From the NCBI GenBank assembly GCA_031459235.1, contig JAVKIY010000016.1, positions 1-47,821 on the forward strand: a stretch of 47,821 nt of DNA. The letters run 5' to 3'. This DNA comes from Fervidifonticultor_A tertius (lineage in GTDB: Bacteria; Sysuimicrobiota; Sysuimicrobiia; Sysuimicrobiales; Humicultoraceae). Positions 31,659 through 40,037 of the stretch are shown piece by piece. Position 1 is the stretch's first letter; the number at the start of each line of letters is the position of its first letter. Under the pieces are notes generated by a model. It did not search any database. It worked only from the letters and a program-made list of their open reading frames with translations, and was not told the DNA's origin. The translations under genes and the position numbers were made by a program.

Positions 31659-32363
31659 GTGGAGGGGACTGGCCGCAGGGGCCCCTCGCCCGGCCGAGCC
31701 GATGTCCGCCCGGCCCCGCTGCGCGTGGTGCTCGCCGAGGATCACGCCATCGTGCGCGAAGGCATCCGCCGGCTGCTGGCGGCCGAGCCGGACATCGTGG
31801 TTGTCGGCGAGGCCGCCGACGGCCACGCCGCCGTCGATCTGACCGAGACCCTCCGGCCCGACGTGGTCTGCATGGACATCAGCATGCCCGGGCTGTCCGG
31901 GCTGGAGGCCACGCGGCAGATCAAGGCACGCCTGCCCGAGGTAGGGATTGTCGTGCTCACGATGCACGAGGACGAGGCGTACTTCTACGAGCTGGTCAAG
32001 GCCGGCGCCTCGGGGTACGTGCTCAAGCGCGCGAGCGCCCGCGACCTGGTAGACGCCGTGCGCGCGGTCGCGGGAGGGCACACCTTCCTCCACCCCCTGA
32101 TTGCCCAGCGGCTCGTCAGCGAGCACGAGCGCACCGGCGGCCGCGACGACGACCGCCGCCGCTACGACGGGCTGACCGAACGCGAGCGGCAGGTCGTGCG
32201 GCTCATCGCCAACGGGAAGACCAACCGCGAGATCGCCGAGGCGCTCCACATCAGCGTGAAGACCGTCGAGACGCACCGCACCCACATCATGGAGAAACTG
32301 GACCTGCACGACCGGGCGCATCTGGTCCGCTACGCGGTCCGCAAGGGGCTCATCGACCTCTAG
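31659..32363 (+). CDS. NarL/FixJ-type response regulator
   Basis: A 234-residue two-domain regulator. The receiver has the acidic pair AEDH, phospho-acceptor Asp in VCMDISMPG, and the switch Thr and Lys in VLTMHED and GYVLKRAS. The LuxR-type HTH is LTERERQVVRLIANGKTNREIAEALHIS-like (C-terminal 65 residues). No histidine kinase is encoded next to it in this window. GTG 31659 overlaps nothing and has a weak ribosome site; GTG codons near 31725 would make a shorter protein that still keeps the receiver. Its targets are unknown. Confidence 0.88.
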   Translation: MEGTGRRGPSPGRADVRPAPLRVVLAEDHAIVREGIRRLLAAEPDIVVVGEAADGHAAVDLTETLRPDVVCMDISMPGLSGLEATRQIKARLPEVGIVVLTMHEDEAYFYELVKAGASGYVLKRASARDLVDAVRAVAGGHTFLHPLIAQRLVSEHERTGGRDDDRRRYDGLTERERQVVRLIANGKTNREIAEALHISVKTVETHRTHIMEKLDLHDRAHLVRYAVRKGLIDL

Positions 32364-32375
32364 GGCGGTCCTCCG

Positions 32376-34307
32376 ATGCCGAGCCTGCGGCGCCACCACC
32401 TGGCTGTGCTGACCGCGGGCACGCTCGCCTTCCTGGCGGTGGGCGTGCTGCTCGTGCGTGCCGGCCAGGACGCGGCCGCCTACGCCGCCTACACGCTGGC
32501 GTACGCGTGCGGGGGGTACGCCGCGACCCGCGCCGCCTGGGGAGCCCTGCGCGCCGGCCGCATCGACGTGAACCTGCTCATGCTGCTGGCGGCCGCGGGC
32601 GCGGCGGCGCTCGGCGCCTGGGATGAGGGCGCGGTGCTGCTGTTCCTGTTCTCGCTCAGCAACACCCTCGAGTACTACGCGATGGCGCGTACCCGGCGGG
32701 CGATCGAGGCGCTCATGGCGCTGCGGCCGGAGCGGGCCCTCGCGCGGCGCGCCGCCGGCGAGGTCACGGTGGCCGTCGAGGACGTCGCGGTGGGCGAGAC
32801 GATCGTGGTGCGGCCGGGCGAGCGCATCCCGCTGGACGGCCGCGTGACGGCCGGCGTCTCGGACGTGGACCAGGCGCCCATCACGGGCGAGTCGGTGCCG
32901 GTCACGCGGACGCCGGGCGACGTCGTCTTCGCCGGCACGATCAACGGTGGCGGGCTGCTCGAGATCGAGGTGACCCGGCCGGCGGGCGAGACCACGCTCG
33001 CGCGGATCATCCGCATGGTCGCCGAGGCGCAGAGCCAGCGCGCGCCCACGCAGCGTCTCATCGACCGGGTGGGCCAGCCCTACGCGCTCGGGGTCATCGC
33101 CGCCAGCGGCGCGCTCGCCGCCGGGCTGCCGCTGCTGGCTGGCTGGCCGCTGCCCGACGCGCTCTACCGCGCCATCACGCTGCTGGTGGTCGCCTCGCCG
33201 TGCGCGCTCGTGATTTCCACGCCGGCTTCGCTCCTGTCGGCTATCGCCAACGCCGCGCGCGCTGGCGTGCTGTTCAAGGGCGGCGCCGCGCTCGAGGCGC
33301 TGGCCGGGGTCCGAACGGTCGTGTTCGACAAGACGGGCACGCTTACGCGCGGGGTGCTCGTCGCGACCGATGTGGTGCCCACGGACGGCGGGTCGCCACA
33401 GACCCTGCTGGCGCTGGCGGCGGCCGCGGAGCTGCGGTCCGAGCACCACCTGGCGGAAGGGATCGTGGCCGCGGCGCAGGCGTGGGGCCTGGCGGTGGAG
33501 CCGCCTGCCACGTTCCAGGCCGTGCCCGGGCAGGGCGTGATCGCGCAGGTTGCCGGAGCGGAGGTCCGGGTCGGCGTCCCGGAGCTGGTGACGGACGCCG
33601 GCGCCGCGCTCCCGGAGCCCGCGCGGCGCACGTTGGAGCGTCTGGAGGCCGCCGGCCGTACTGCCGTCGTGGTGGCCGCGTCCGGGCGCGTCCTGGGGGT
33701 GATCGGGCTGGCCGACGTGGTGCGCCCCGAGGCCGCGGAGGCCGTGGCGGCGCTGCGGCGTCTCGGGGTCGCGCGGGTGGGTCTGGTCACGGGCGACAAC
33801 GAGCGCACGGCCGCTGCGGTCGCAGCCGCGCTGGCGATCACGCACGTCGAGGCCCGGCTGCAACCCGAGGAGAAGGTCGCGGCGATCCGGCGCCTGCGCG
33901 CGGCGGACGGCGCGGTCGCCATGGTGGGCGACGGGGTCAACGACGCGCCGGCGCTGGCGGCCGCCGACGTGGGCGTCGCAATGGGGGGCGGCGGCACCGA
34001 CGCGGCGCTGGAGACCGCAGACGTGGTGCTGATGCGCGACGACCTGCGGCGGCTGGTCTACGCGCTCGCGCTCGCGCGCCGCGCGCGCGCCGTGGTGGTC
34101 CAGAACCTGGCCTTTGCCGCCGCGGTCATCGCCGCGCTGGTGGTCGCGACGCTGGCGGCGGGCCTGCGCCTGTCGGCGGGCGTGGTCGGGCACGAGATGA
34201 GCACGGTCATCGTGGTCGCCAACGGCTTGCGGCTCCTTCGGTGGCGGCCGCCCGAGGCGCCGGCCGTCGCCCCACCGGAGGAGAAGCCCGCGCCCGCCCT
34301 GAAGTAA
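32376..34307 (+). CDS. P1B-type metal-transporting ATPase, P1B-4-like
   Basis: A 643-residue heavy-metal ATPase. TGES (actuator), DKTGTLTRG (phosphorylated Asp318) and GDGVNDAPAL are all intact. The membrane metal-site motif is SPC (Ser274-Cys276), not CPC, and the later helix has HEMST (His606 to Thr610). SPC with a HEGxT-like motif is typical of subgroup P1B-4 (cobalt, iron or related metals). There is no N-terminal metal-binding domain. It was probably named as a cadmium/zinc exporter in automated work; the motifs argue for caution. ATG 32376 is preceded by GGGCGG. Confidence 0.88.
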   Translation: MPSLRRHHLAVLTAGTLAFLAVGVLLVRAGQDAAAYAAYTLAYACGGYAATRAAWGALRAGRIDVNLLMLLAAAGAAALGAWDEGAVLLFLFSLSNTLEYYAMARTRRAIEALMALRPERALARRAAGEVTVAVEDVAVGETIVVRPGERIPLDGRVTAGVSDVDQAPITGESVPVTRTPGDVVFAGTINGGGLLEIEVTRPAGETTLARIIRMVAEAQSQRAPTQRLIDRVGQPYALGVIAASGALAAGLPLLAGWPLPDALYRAITLLVVASPCALVISTPASLLSAIANAARAGVLFKGGAALEALAGVRTVVFDKTGTLTRGVLVATDVVPTDGGSPQTLLALAAAAELRSEHHLAEGIVAAAQAWGLAVEPPATFQAVPGQGVIAQVAGAEVRVGVPELVTDAGAALPEPARRTLERLEAAGRTAVVVAASGRVLGVIGLADVVRPEAAEAVAALRRLGVARVGLVTGDNERTAAAVAAALAITHVEARLQPEEKVAAIRRLRAADGAVAMVGDGVNDAPALAAADVGVAMGGGGTDAALETADVVLMRDDLRRLVYALALARRARAVVVQNLAFAAAVIAALVVATLAAGLRLSAGVVGHEMSTVIVVANGLRLLRWRPPEAPAVAPPEEKPAPALK

Positions 34308-34313
34308 GCGCCG

Positions 34314-34712
34314 ATGGACGAGCGCCCCGAGGCCGCGCCCGAGCCCACGGGCGAGCTCCTGCGGCGGCTGGCGGCCGACCTGGGGGCGCTCGTGCGGCTG
34401 TACGGCCGCGCGGTGCGCGAGCACCTCCAGGGCATGGCGCGCGATGTCGCGACGGCCGTGCTCATGATCGGCGCGGCGCTTATCCTGGGCATCTTCGCGC
34501 TCGGGCTCGCCGTGGCGCTGGTCGTGCTCGTGGTGGCGATCTGGCTGCCCGCCTGGCTGGCGACGCTTCTGGTGCTCGCAGCGCTCGTTATCGCGATGGC
34601 CGTGCTGGTCTTCGTTGGGGTGCGCCGCGTTCGCCGGCGCCGTCAGGCCTGGGCGGCGAAGGTGGCCGAGGAGATCCGGTGGCTGCGGAGCCTGTTTCCG
34701 AGCGAGAACTAG
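34314..34712 (+). CDS. Holin-X-like membrane protein
   Basis: A 132-residue protein with an amphipathic N-terminal helix region (LRRLAADLGALVRLYGRAVREHL), two hydrophobic segments (about residues 46-72 and 77-102) and a basic C-terminal helix. This matches the Phage_holin_3_6/holin-X (YqjE-like) family, which despite the name is a common chromosomal membrane protein. Function unknown. It starts 7 bases after the ATPase gene and is overlapped by a small gene at 34679. Confidence 0.7.
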   Translation: MDERPEAAPEPTGELLRRLAADLGALVRLYGRAVREHLQGMARDVATAVLMIGAALILGIFALGLAVALVVLVVAIWLPAWLATLLVLAALVIAMAVLVFVGVRRVRRRRQAWAAKVAEEIRWLRSLFPSEN

Positions 34713-34882
34713 CCGCGCTGCACGCGCGCCTGGGCCGCGACCTGGCCGAGCTGCGCGCTCGCTGGCGTCGGTGGGGCGGTTGTGTCCGGCGTTCGCCCGA
34801 CGAGGTCGTCGGAACCGCCGTGGACCTGGCCCGCGCGTTGCGCGCCCTCCAGTCGCTGGCCTCGAGCGTGCGCATCCGCTAG
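34679..34882 (+). CDS. Small helical protein overlapping the holin-X-like gene
   Basis: A 67-residue frame from GTG 34679 to 34882 that overlaps the preceding gene by 34 bases in another frame. GAGGAG lies 7-8 bases before the GTG. The product is a mostly helical, Arg/Ala/Leu-rich chain (SERELAALHARLGRDLAELR, then SPDEVVGTAVDLARALRAL) with no membrane segment. Small soluble partners (DUF3618/YqjD-like) commonly accompany holin-X proteins, which supports reality; the homology itself is not visible. Confidence 0.5.
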   Translation: MAAEPVSERELAALHARLGRDLAELRARWRRWGGCVRRSPDEVVGTAVDLARALRALQSLASSVRIR

Positions 34883-34921
34883 CCCGCCCCGCGCGACGCC
34901 GCGGCCCGCCGGCCGCCGCCA

Positions 34922-34950
34922 TGGCGACCCCGGGGGCCGCCCCCTATAAT
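34922..34950 (+). promoter_or_regulatory. Promoter of tatA-tatC operon
   Basis: A perfect -10 TATAAT at 34945-34950 stands out in the GC-rich sequence. A weak -35 (TGGCGA, 34922-34927) is 17 bases upstream. The transcript would begin near 34957 with AGGAGGG immediately after it and ATG at 34971. Confidence 0.65.
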
Positions 34951-34970
34951 GGGAGCGAGGAGGGACCACC

Positions 34971-35153
34971 ATGCCCAACGTGGGACCGATGGAGCTGCTC
35001 ATCATTCTGCTCATCCTGCTGCTGCTCTTCGGCGCGAATCGGCTCGCCGGCCTGGGCGCGGCCGCCGGCAAGACGATCAAGGAGTTCCGCAAGGCCATGC
35101 GCGACGTCGAGGACGACGTGAACGATACCAAGCCGTCCAAACCCAGCGCGTAG
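34971..35153 (+). CDS. tatA: Sec-independent translocase subunit TatA
   Basis: A 60-residue protein: short N-terminal lead, one transmembrane helix (MELLIILLILLLLFG), the hinge and the amphipathic helix AGKTIKEFRKAMRD, then an acidic tail. It forms the pore-like part of the twin-arginine export system with TatC, the next gene after 18 bases. The FGANRLAGLGAAAG hinge carries the conserved Phe-Gly. A strong -10 and an AGGAGGG site precede it. TatA rather than TatB is inferred from the short length. Confidence 0.92.
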   Translation: MPNVGPMELLIILLILLLLFGANRLAGLGAAAGKTIKEFRKAMRDVEDDVNDTKPSKPSA

Positions 35154-35171
35154 GCCGGGCGGGGAGCCGCC

Positions 35172-35906
35172 ATGGAAGACCGGCCGATGACCATCGTCGA
35201 GCACCTGGAGGAGCTGCGCCGCCGGCTCCTCCTGGCGTTCGCGGCGCTCGGTGCCGGTACAGCGGTGGGCTTCATCTTCGTCGACCGCGTGCTGGACTAC
35301 CTGATCCACATGATCGGGGTCGAGCGCGTGGTGTTCTTCGCGCCCGCCGAGGCGGTCTTCACCCGCATCAAGGTCGCGCTGTTCATCGGCGTGTTCATCG
35401 GCCTGCCGGTTATCCTCTACCAGCTCTGGGCGTTCGTGGCGGTCGGACTCACCCAGACCGAGCGCCGGGCCGTCACGCTCCTGCTGCCGCCGTCCATGGT
35501 GCTTTTCGTGCTCGGCGCGGCCTTCGGGCTGTTCGTCATCATGCCCATCGGCCTGCGCGTGCTGCTTAGCTACCAGACCGAGACGCTCCAGCCGATGCTC
35601 GCCATCGGCCCCACGCTCTCGTTCGTCATCGCCTTCATCCTGGCGTTCGGGTTCGTCTTCCAAATCCCCATGGTCGTGCTCTTCCTGGCCCGCGTGGGCC
35701 TGGTGACGCCGGCGTCGCTGGCCGCCACGCGGCGCTACGCCATCGTGGCGATCGTTGTGCTGGCCGCGGTGCTGACGCCCGGTACCGACGTCGTCTCCCA
35801 GCTCCTGATGGCGGTCCCCACGTACGCGCTCTACGAGGCGAGTATCTGGATCGCGCGCCTGGTCGCGCCCAAGCCCCACGCCGGCGCCGAGCCGGCCCTG
35901 GAGTAG
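35172..35906 (+). CDS. tatC: Sec-independent translocase subunit TatC
   Basis: A 244-residue, six-helix membrane protein that recognises twin-arginine signal peptides. The N-terminal signature MTIVEHLEELRRRLLLAF and the loop FFAPAEAVFTRIKVALFIG are diagnostic, as is FGFVFQIPMVVLFLARVGLV. Start ATG 35172 follows GGGGAGC. A Tat substrate candidate in this window is NosL. Confidence 0.95.
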   Translation: MEDRPMTIVEHLEELRRRLLLAFAALGAGTAVGFIFVDRVLDYLIHMIGVERVVFFAPAEAVFTRIKVALFIGVFIGLPVILYQLWAFVAVGLTQTERRAVTLLLPPSMVLFVLGAAFGLFVIMPIGLRVLLSYQTETLQPMLAIGPTLSFVIAFILAFGFVFQIPMVVLFLARVGLVTPASLAATRRYAIVAIVVLAAVLTPGTDVVSQLLMAVPTYALYEASIWIARLVAPKPHAGAEPALE

Positions 35907-35909
35907 CGG

Positions 35910-36173
35910 GTGGCCCGCCGCGCGCCCAGGAACCCGTGGTGGGTCCTGCTGGTGGTCATCCTCGCCGGAGGCTTGCTGGGCAGCGTGATCGCCGAGGCCG
36001 TGGTCGGCTATCCGCTGCTCGGGTTCCTCGCCCGCGAGGTGCGCGCCGGGGTGGACCCGGCGGTCACCCTGGACCTGCGGATCGTCAGCGTCACCTTCGG
36101 GACGATCGTCCGGCTGAACCTGGCGATGGTGCTCGGCGTGGTCATCGCGGTGTGGATCTACCGCTTGTTGTAA
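35910..36173 (+). CDS. DUF4321 family membrane protein
   Basis: An 87-residue protein with two hydrophobic helices at its ends (WWVLLVVILAGGLLGSVIAE and LNLAMVLGVVIAVWIYRLL). Length, the WVLLVVILAGGLLGS opening and position before maf-radC-mreB fit DUF4321, a small conserved family of unknown function. GTG 35910, 3 bases after tatC. Confidence 0.75.
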   Translation: MARRAPRNPWWVLLVVILAGGLLGSVIAEAVVGYPLLGFLAREVRAGVDPAVTLDLRIVSVTFGTIVRLNLAMVLGVVIAVWIYRLL

Positions 36174-36191
36174 GCCCCGGCGCGGCGCTGC

Positions 36192-36197
36192 TATACT
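36192..36197 (+). promoter_or_regulatory. -10 element of the maf-radC-mre operon
   Basis: TATACT in the sequence gctgcTATACTcagc. It ends 9 bases before GTG 36207, so transcription would start about 3 bases before that codon. No convincing -35 is seen at 17 bases. Confidence 0.45.
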
Positions 36198-36206
36198 CAG
36201 CACGAT

Positions 36207-36854
36207 GTGGGGATTCCGGCACCCGTAGGCGACGCGGTGCCGCAGCTGGTGCTGGCTTCTGCCTCCCCCCGACGCGCCGAGCTGCTGCGCCAGGTCGGCC
36301 TGGACTTCACGGTCTGGCCGTCCGGCGCGGAGGACGAGACGCGGGGGGTCGTCCCGGAACGCCCGACCGGAGGCGGTCCGGGGTGGACCCTCGACGAGGT
36401 GCGCGCGCGAGCCCGGCAGGCCGCCCTGGAGAAGGCGCGGGCCGTGGCCGCATCACGGCCGGACGCAATCGTCGTCGCCGCGGACACCATGGTCGTCGCA
36501 GACGGGGTCGTGCTCGGCAAGCCACAGACTCCCGCGGAGGCGGTAGCGATGCTCCGGCTGCTATCGGGCCGCTCGCACCACGTGGCCACCGGGCTCGCCG
36601 TGGTCTGGGCCAGCCGCGCCGTGGCCCTGGCCGAGGCGGTGACCACCCTCGTGCAGTTCCGGCCGCTGGCCGATGGGGAGATCCACCGCTACGTGGCGAC
36701 CGGCGAGCCGATGGACAAGGCGGGAGGCTACGGCATCCAGGGCCGTGCGGCGCTCTTCGTGGAGAGGGTGGACGGGGATTACTTTGCGGTGGTGGGCCTC
36801 CCACTGGCCCGGCTCGCGCGCTTGCTCGATCGCGTTGGCATGCCGGCGATCTAG
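36207..36854 (+). CDS. maf: Maf-family nucleotide pyrophosphatase
   Basis: A 215-residue house-cleaning enzyme that hydrolyses non-canonical nucleoside triphosphates (dTTP/UTP-type). The Maf signature LVLASASPRRAELLRQVGLDF is followed by VVAADTMVVADGVVLGKP and YVATGEPMDKAGGYGIQGRAALFVERVDGDY. Start is uncertain: GTG 36207 (probably leaderless) or GTG 36237, which would begin right before the signature. The protein has a slightly acidic insert RGVVPERPTGGGPGW. It lies in the usual place before radC and mreB. Confidence 0.93.
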   Translation: MGIPAPVGDAVPQLVLASASPRRAELLRQVGLDFTVWPSGAEDETRGVVPERPTGGGPGWTLDEVRARARQAALEKARAVAASRPDAIVVAADTMVVADGVVLGKPQTPAEAVAMLRLLSGRSHHVATGLAVVWASRAVALAEAVTTLVQFRPLADGEIHRYVATGEPMDKAGGYGIQGRAALFVERVDGDYFAVVGLPLARLARLLDRVGMPAI

Positions 36855-36912
36855 CGCCGGCCTCCGGCGCGCCGGGGCGGCCCTCCCACCGGGCGGCCGG
36901 GGCGGGGTGCGT

Positions 36913-37593
36913 ATGTCGGTCAAGGGACTCCCCCTCGAGGACCGCCCCAGGGAGCGGCTGCTGCACCACGGCGCGGCCGCGCTGTCGTCGGCGGAGCTGC
37001 TGGCCGTGCTGCTACGCACGGGGACGCGTCACGCCGGCGCCGCGGAGCTGGCAGGCCGGCTGCTGGCCGCTTTCGGGTCGCTGGAGGCGCTCAGCCGGGC
37101 GCATCCGGGCGAGCTGGCGCGTCACCCCGGGGTGGGGCCGGCCCAGGCGGGCGCGGTGGTGGCCGCGTTCGAGCTCGGCCGTCGGGTGCACAGCGCGCCG
37201 CCCGCCCGCCGACCGCTGGTGCGGGCGCCCGCAGACGTGGCCGCGCTGCTCGGGCCGCGCCTGCGGCACCTCGACCGGGAGCACTTTTGTGCGGTGCTGT
37301 TGAATACCCGGCACGAGGTGGTCGAGGTGGCCTCGGTGGCCGTGGGCGGTCTGGACGCGGCGCCGATCCACCCGCGTGAGGTCTTTAAGGAAGCGGTCCG
37401 GCGCAGCGCGGCCGCGGTCATCCTCGTCCACAACCACCCGTCGGGCGTCCCGGAGCCCTCGGGCGACGACCTGCGCATCACGGTCCGGCTCGCCGAGGCC
37501 GGCCGGGTGGTCGGGATCGCGGTCCTCGACCACGTGATCATAGGAGATGGGCGGTTCGTGAGCCTGCGAGAGCGCGGCGCGCTGGCGCCGTAG
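36913..37593 (+). CDS. radC: RadC-family JAB/MPN-domain protein
   Basis: A 226-residue protein. The N-terminal half is a helix-hairpin-helix region (ELLAVLLRTGTRHAGAAELAGRLL; HPGVGPAQAGAV). The C-terminal JAMM metalloprotease-like motif is HNHPSGVPEPSGDD, preceded by HPREVFKEAVRRSAAAVIL. Despite the name, its role in repair is unsettled. ATG 36913 was chosen; GTG 36907 is possible. Sits between maf and mreB. Confidence 0.93.
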   Translation: MSVKGLPLEDRPRERLLHHGAAALSSAELLAVLLRTGTRHAGAAELAGRLLAAFGSLEALSRAHPGELARHPGVGPAQAGAVVAAFELGRRVHSAPPARRPLVRAPADVAALLGPRLRHLDREHFCAVLLNTRHEVVEVASVAVGGLDAAPIHPREVFKEAVRRSAAAVILVHNHPSGVPEPSGDDLRITVRLAEAGRVVGIAVLDHVIIGDGRFVSLRERGALAP

Positions 37594-37615
37594 GGCTGCG
37601 GCGAGGAGGCCGACG

Positions 37616-38653
37616 ATGATCTTCGACGCACTGCTGGCGGTGTTGAGCCGCGACATGGGCGTGGACCTGGGGACGGCCAACACGCTGGTGTACGTGCGCC
37701 GCCAGGGGATTGTGCTGCGCGAGCCGTCGGTCGTCGCCAAGCGGATCGACGACGGCCACGTCCTGGCTGTCGGCGAGGAAGCCAAGCGGATGATCGGCCG
37801 CACGCCCGGCACCATCGTCGCGACGCGCCCGCTCCGCGACGGCGTCATCGCCGACTTCGACACGACCGCGGCGATGCTCACCTACTTCATCCGGCGCGCG
37901 GCCAACGGTCGGATGTGGATTCGCCCCCGTGTGGTGGTCGGGATCCCCTCGGGGTGCACCGAGGTCGAGAAGCGGGCCGTGATCGATGCCACGCTCCAGG
38001 CGGGCGCGCGCGACGCGTACCTCATCGAGGAGCCGATGGCCGCGGCGATCGGCGCTGGCCTGCCGGTCTCCGACCCGGTGGGCAGCATGGTGGTGGACAT
38101 CGGCGGCGGGACGACCGAGGTGGCGGTGATCGCGCTCGGCGGCATCGTCACCAGCCGCTCGATCCGCATCGCGGGCGACGAGCTCGACGAGGCGATCATC
38201 CAGTACGCCCGGCGGGCCTACAACTTGCTCATCGGCGAGCGCTCGGCCGAGGAGATCAAGATCGCCATTGGGTCCGCCTTCCCCGGGCGCGAGGAGACCG
38301 CGGTGGACGTGCGGGGCCGCGACCTGGTCTCGGGCCTGCCGCGCACGGTGCGAATGACCAGCGCCGAGATCCGCGAGGCGGTGGCCGAGCCGGTGCAAGC
38401 GATCGTGGACGCGGTCAAGCAGACGCTCGAGCGCACGCCGCCCGAGCTGGCGGCCGACATCGTGGACCGGGGCATCATCCTGGTAGGCGGCGGCGCGCTC
38501 CTGCGCGGCATGGACCGGTTGCTCGCGGAGGAGACCGGCATGCCGGTCTCGCTGACCGACGACCCGCTCGCCGCGGTGGTCAACGGGACGGGCCGCGTGC
38601 TGGACGAGATCGAGTCGCTCCGCAAGGTGCTCGTGGCGTCGAAGCGAGGGTGA
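37616..38653 (+). CDS. mreB: Rod shape-determining actin homologue MreB
   Basis: A 345-residue bacterial actin that forms filaments under the membrane and guides elongation. Phosphate-1 motif MGVDLGTANTLVYV, phosphate-2 motif VVDIGGGTTEVAV and adenosine motif VGGGALLRGMDRLL are all intact. The N-terminal FDALLAVLS stretch is the amphipathic membrane-binding helix. GAGGAGG lies before ATG 37616. Followed by mreC and mreD. Confidence 0.97.
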   Translation: MIFDALLAVLSRDMGVDLGTANTLVYVRRQGIVLREPSVVAKRIDDGHVLAVGEEAKRMIGRTPGTIVATRPLRDGVIADFDTTAAMLTYFIRRAANGRMWIRPRVVVGIPSGCTEVEKRAVIDATLQAGARDAYLIEEPMAAAIGAGLPVSDPVGSMVVDIGGGTTEVAVIALGGIVTSRSIRIAGDELDEAIIQYARRAYNLLIGERSAEEIKIAIGSAFPGREETAVDVRGRDLVSGLPRTVRMTSAEIREAVAEPVQAIVDAVKQTLERTPPELAADIVDRGIILVGGGALLRGMDRLLAEETGMPVSLTDDPLAAVVNGTGRVLDEIESLRKVLVASKRG

Positions 38654-38692
38654 CGCGGTCGCGCCCGGACGGCGCGGCCGGCGGAGGCGTCG

Positions 38693-39508
38693 GTGAGGAA
38701 GCGGCTGATACTCGTGGGGTTCGTGGTCGCGGCGGCGCTCGCGCTGCTCACGTCCCAGGTACGCCTGCCCGAGCGCCGTGCCGTGGGGCCGCTCGGTGGG
38801 GCCGTGCTCGCGGCCCTGGGGCCGGCGCAGACCCTGCTCGCGCGCCTGGGCGACTCCGTGGCGCGCATGTGGCGGCTGTACACCGAGATCGGCCAGCTCC
38901 GCACGGAGAACCGGCGACTGCGCGAGGAGGTCGAGCGACTGTCCGAGGAGGTCACCCGGCTGCGGGAGCAGGCCCAGGCAACGCAGCGGCTGGAGCGGCT
39001 GCTCGCGTTCCGCCGCCAGCTCCCCGGCCGCGCGATCGGCGCGCGGATCATCAGCCGCGAGCTCTCACAGTGGTTCTCGGTCGTGGTGATCGACCGAGGT
39101 GCCCGGGACGGGGTCAGTCGCAACGCGCCCGTCGTCGCGGCCGACGGTCTGGTCGGCCGCGTCATCGCGGTGACGCCGACCACGGCGCAGGTTATGCTCA
39201 TCACCGACGCGCGCAGCGCGGTGGGCGTCGTGCTCCAGCAGTCGCGCGAGGCCGGGGTGGTCGACGGCGCCGGGGAGCGACTGCTGCGGCTCAAGTACGT
39301 CTCGCGCGCCCGCGAGATCGCGCTGGGCGAGCTGGCGATCTCCTCCGGCCTGGGCGGGGTGTTTCCCCGCGGCCTGCCGGTCGGCGTGGTGACGAGCGTG
39401 GTCCGCGAGCAGGGTGCCGTCTACCAGGAGGCGCGTGTGCGACCCGCGGTGGACCTGGACCATCTGGAGGAAGTGCTGGTCGTGATCGAGGCGCGGCCCG
39501 ACCGCTGA
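38693..39508 (+). CDS. mreC: Rod shape-determining protein MreC
   Basis: A 271-residue protein anchored by an N-terminal helix (LILVGFVVAAALALLT), a long coiled coil (about residues 64-105, ENRRLREEVERLSEEVTRLREQ region) and a beta-barrel domain (GRVIAVTPTTAQVMLITD; ISSGLGGVFPRGLPVGVV). It links MreB to the cell wall synthases PBP2 and RodA. GTG 38693 is the start. Confidence 0.93.
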   Translation: MRKRLILVGFVVAAALALLTSQVRLPERRAVGPLGGAVLAALGPAQTLLARLGDSVARMWRLYTEIGQLRTENRRLREEVERLSEEVTRLREQAQATQRLERLLAFRRQLPGRAIGARIISRELSQWFSVVVIDRGARDGVSRNAPVVAADGLVGRVIAVTPTTAQVMLITDARSAVGVVLQQSREAGVVDGAGERLLRLKYVSRAREIALGELAISSGLGGVFPRGLPVGVVTSVVREQGAVYQEARVRPAVDLDHLEEVLVVIEARPDR

Positions 39509-39509
39509 G

Positions 39510-40037
39510 ATGCTGGCGCGGACGGCCCTGCTGCTGGGGCTCCTGATCACCGGGACCGTCGTCGACGGCGCGTGGCTGGCCCGGCTACCGCTGCGCGCGT
39601 CGCCCGACCTGTCCATTCTGGTCGTGCTCGCGGCCGCGCTGCGCTACGGGCTCCTGCCCGGCGCGTTGCTCGGCGCAGCCGCCGGCTACCTGCGCGACCT
39701 GGTGGGCGGCAGCCCGCTCGGGCTGTATATGCTGTCCTACCTGCTGGTCGGTGCCGCGGCCGGGGCCGTCGCACCCGCGGTGGACCTTCAGCAGCGCGCC
39801 GTCGCCCCGGCGGCCGCGTTTGCGGGCGTCGCCGCGCTCGCCCTGGTGACCGCCGGGCTGGTGACGCTCACCGGCGTGGCGGCCGTGCACTGGGTCCGGC
39901 TCACCGGCGAGGTGCTGCTCACCGGCGCCCTCACCGCCGTCCTCGCCGGGCTGGCCGACCGGGCGGTGCGCGCGGTCGATCATCTCACCCGGCGCCGCTA
40001 CGCCGGCCGCGTGATCTCCCACGGGGTGCTGCGGTGA
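39510..40037 (+). CDS. mreD: Rod shape-determining membrane protein MreD
   Basis: A 175-residue membrane protein with about five hydrophobic segments. PDLSILVVLAAALRYGLLPGALLGAAAGYLRDL is the MreD signature region. It starts 1 base after mreC and its stop overlaps the PBP2 gene (GTGA). Confidence 0.88.
   Translation: MLARTALLLGLLITGTVVDGAWLARLPLRASPDLSILVVLAAALRYGLLPGALLGAAAGYLRDLVGGSPLGLYMLSYLLVGAAAGAVAPAVDLQQRAVAPAAAFAGVAALALVTAGLVTLTGVAAVHWVRLTGEVLLTGALTAVLAGLADRAVRAVDHLTRRRYAGRVISHGVLR

Noticed and set aside
34314..34712. Prophage on the strength of a holin-like protein
   Set aside because: Holin-X family proteins are ordinary chromosomal membrane proteins; there is no lysin, capsid, terminase or integrase nearby.
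31377..34922. Minus-strand open frame of about 1180 codons opposite korC, the regulator, the ATPase and the holin-like gene
   Set aside because: Spans four real genes antisense; no recognisable motif and no promoter or ribosome site at its start.
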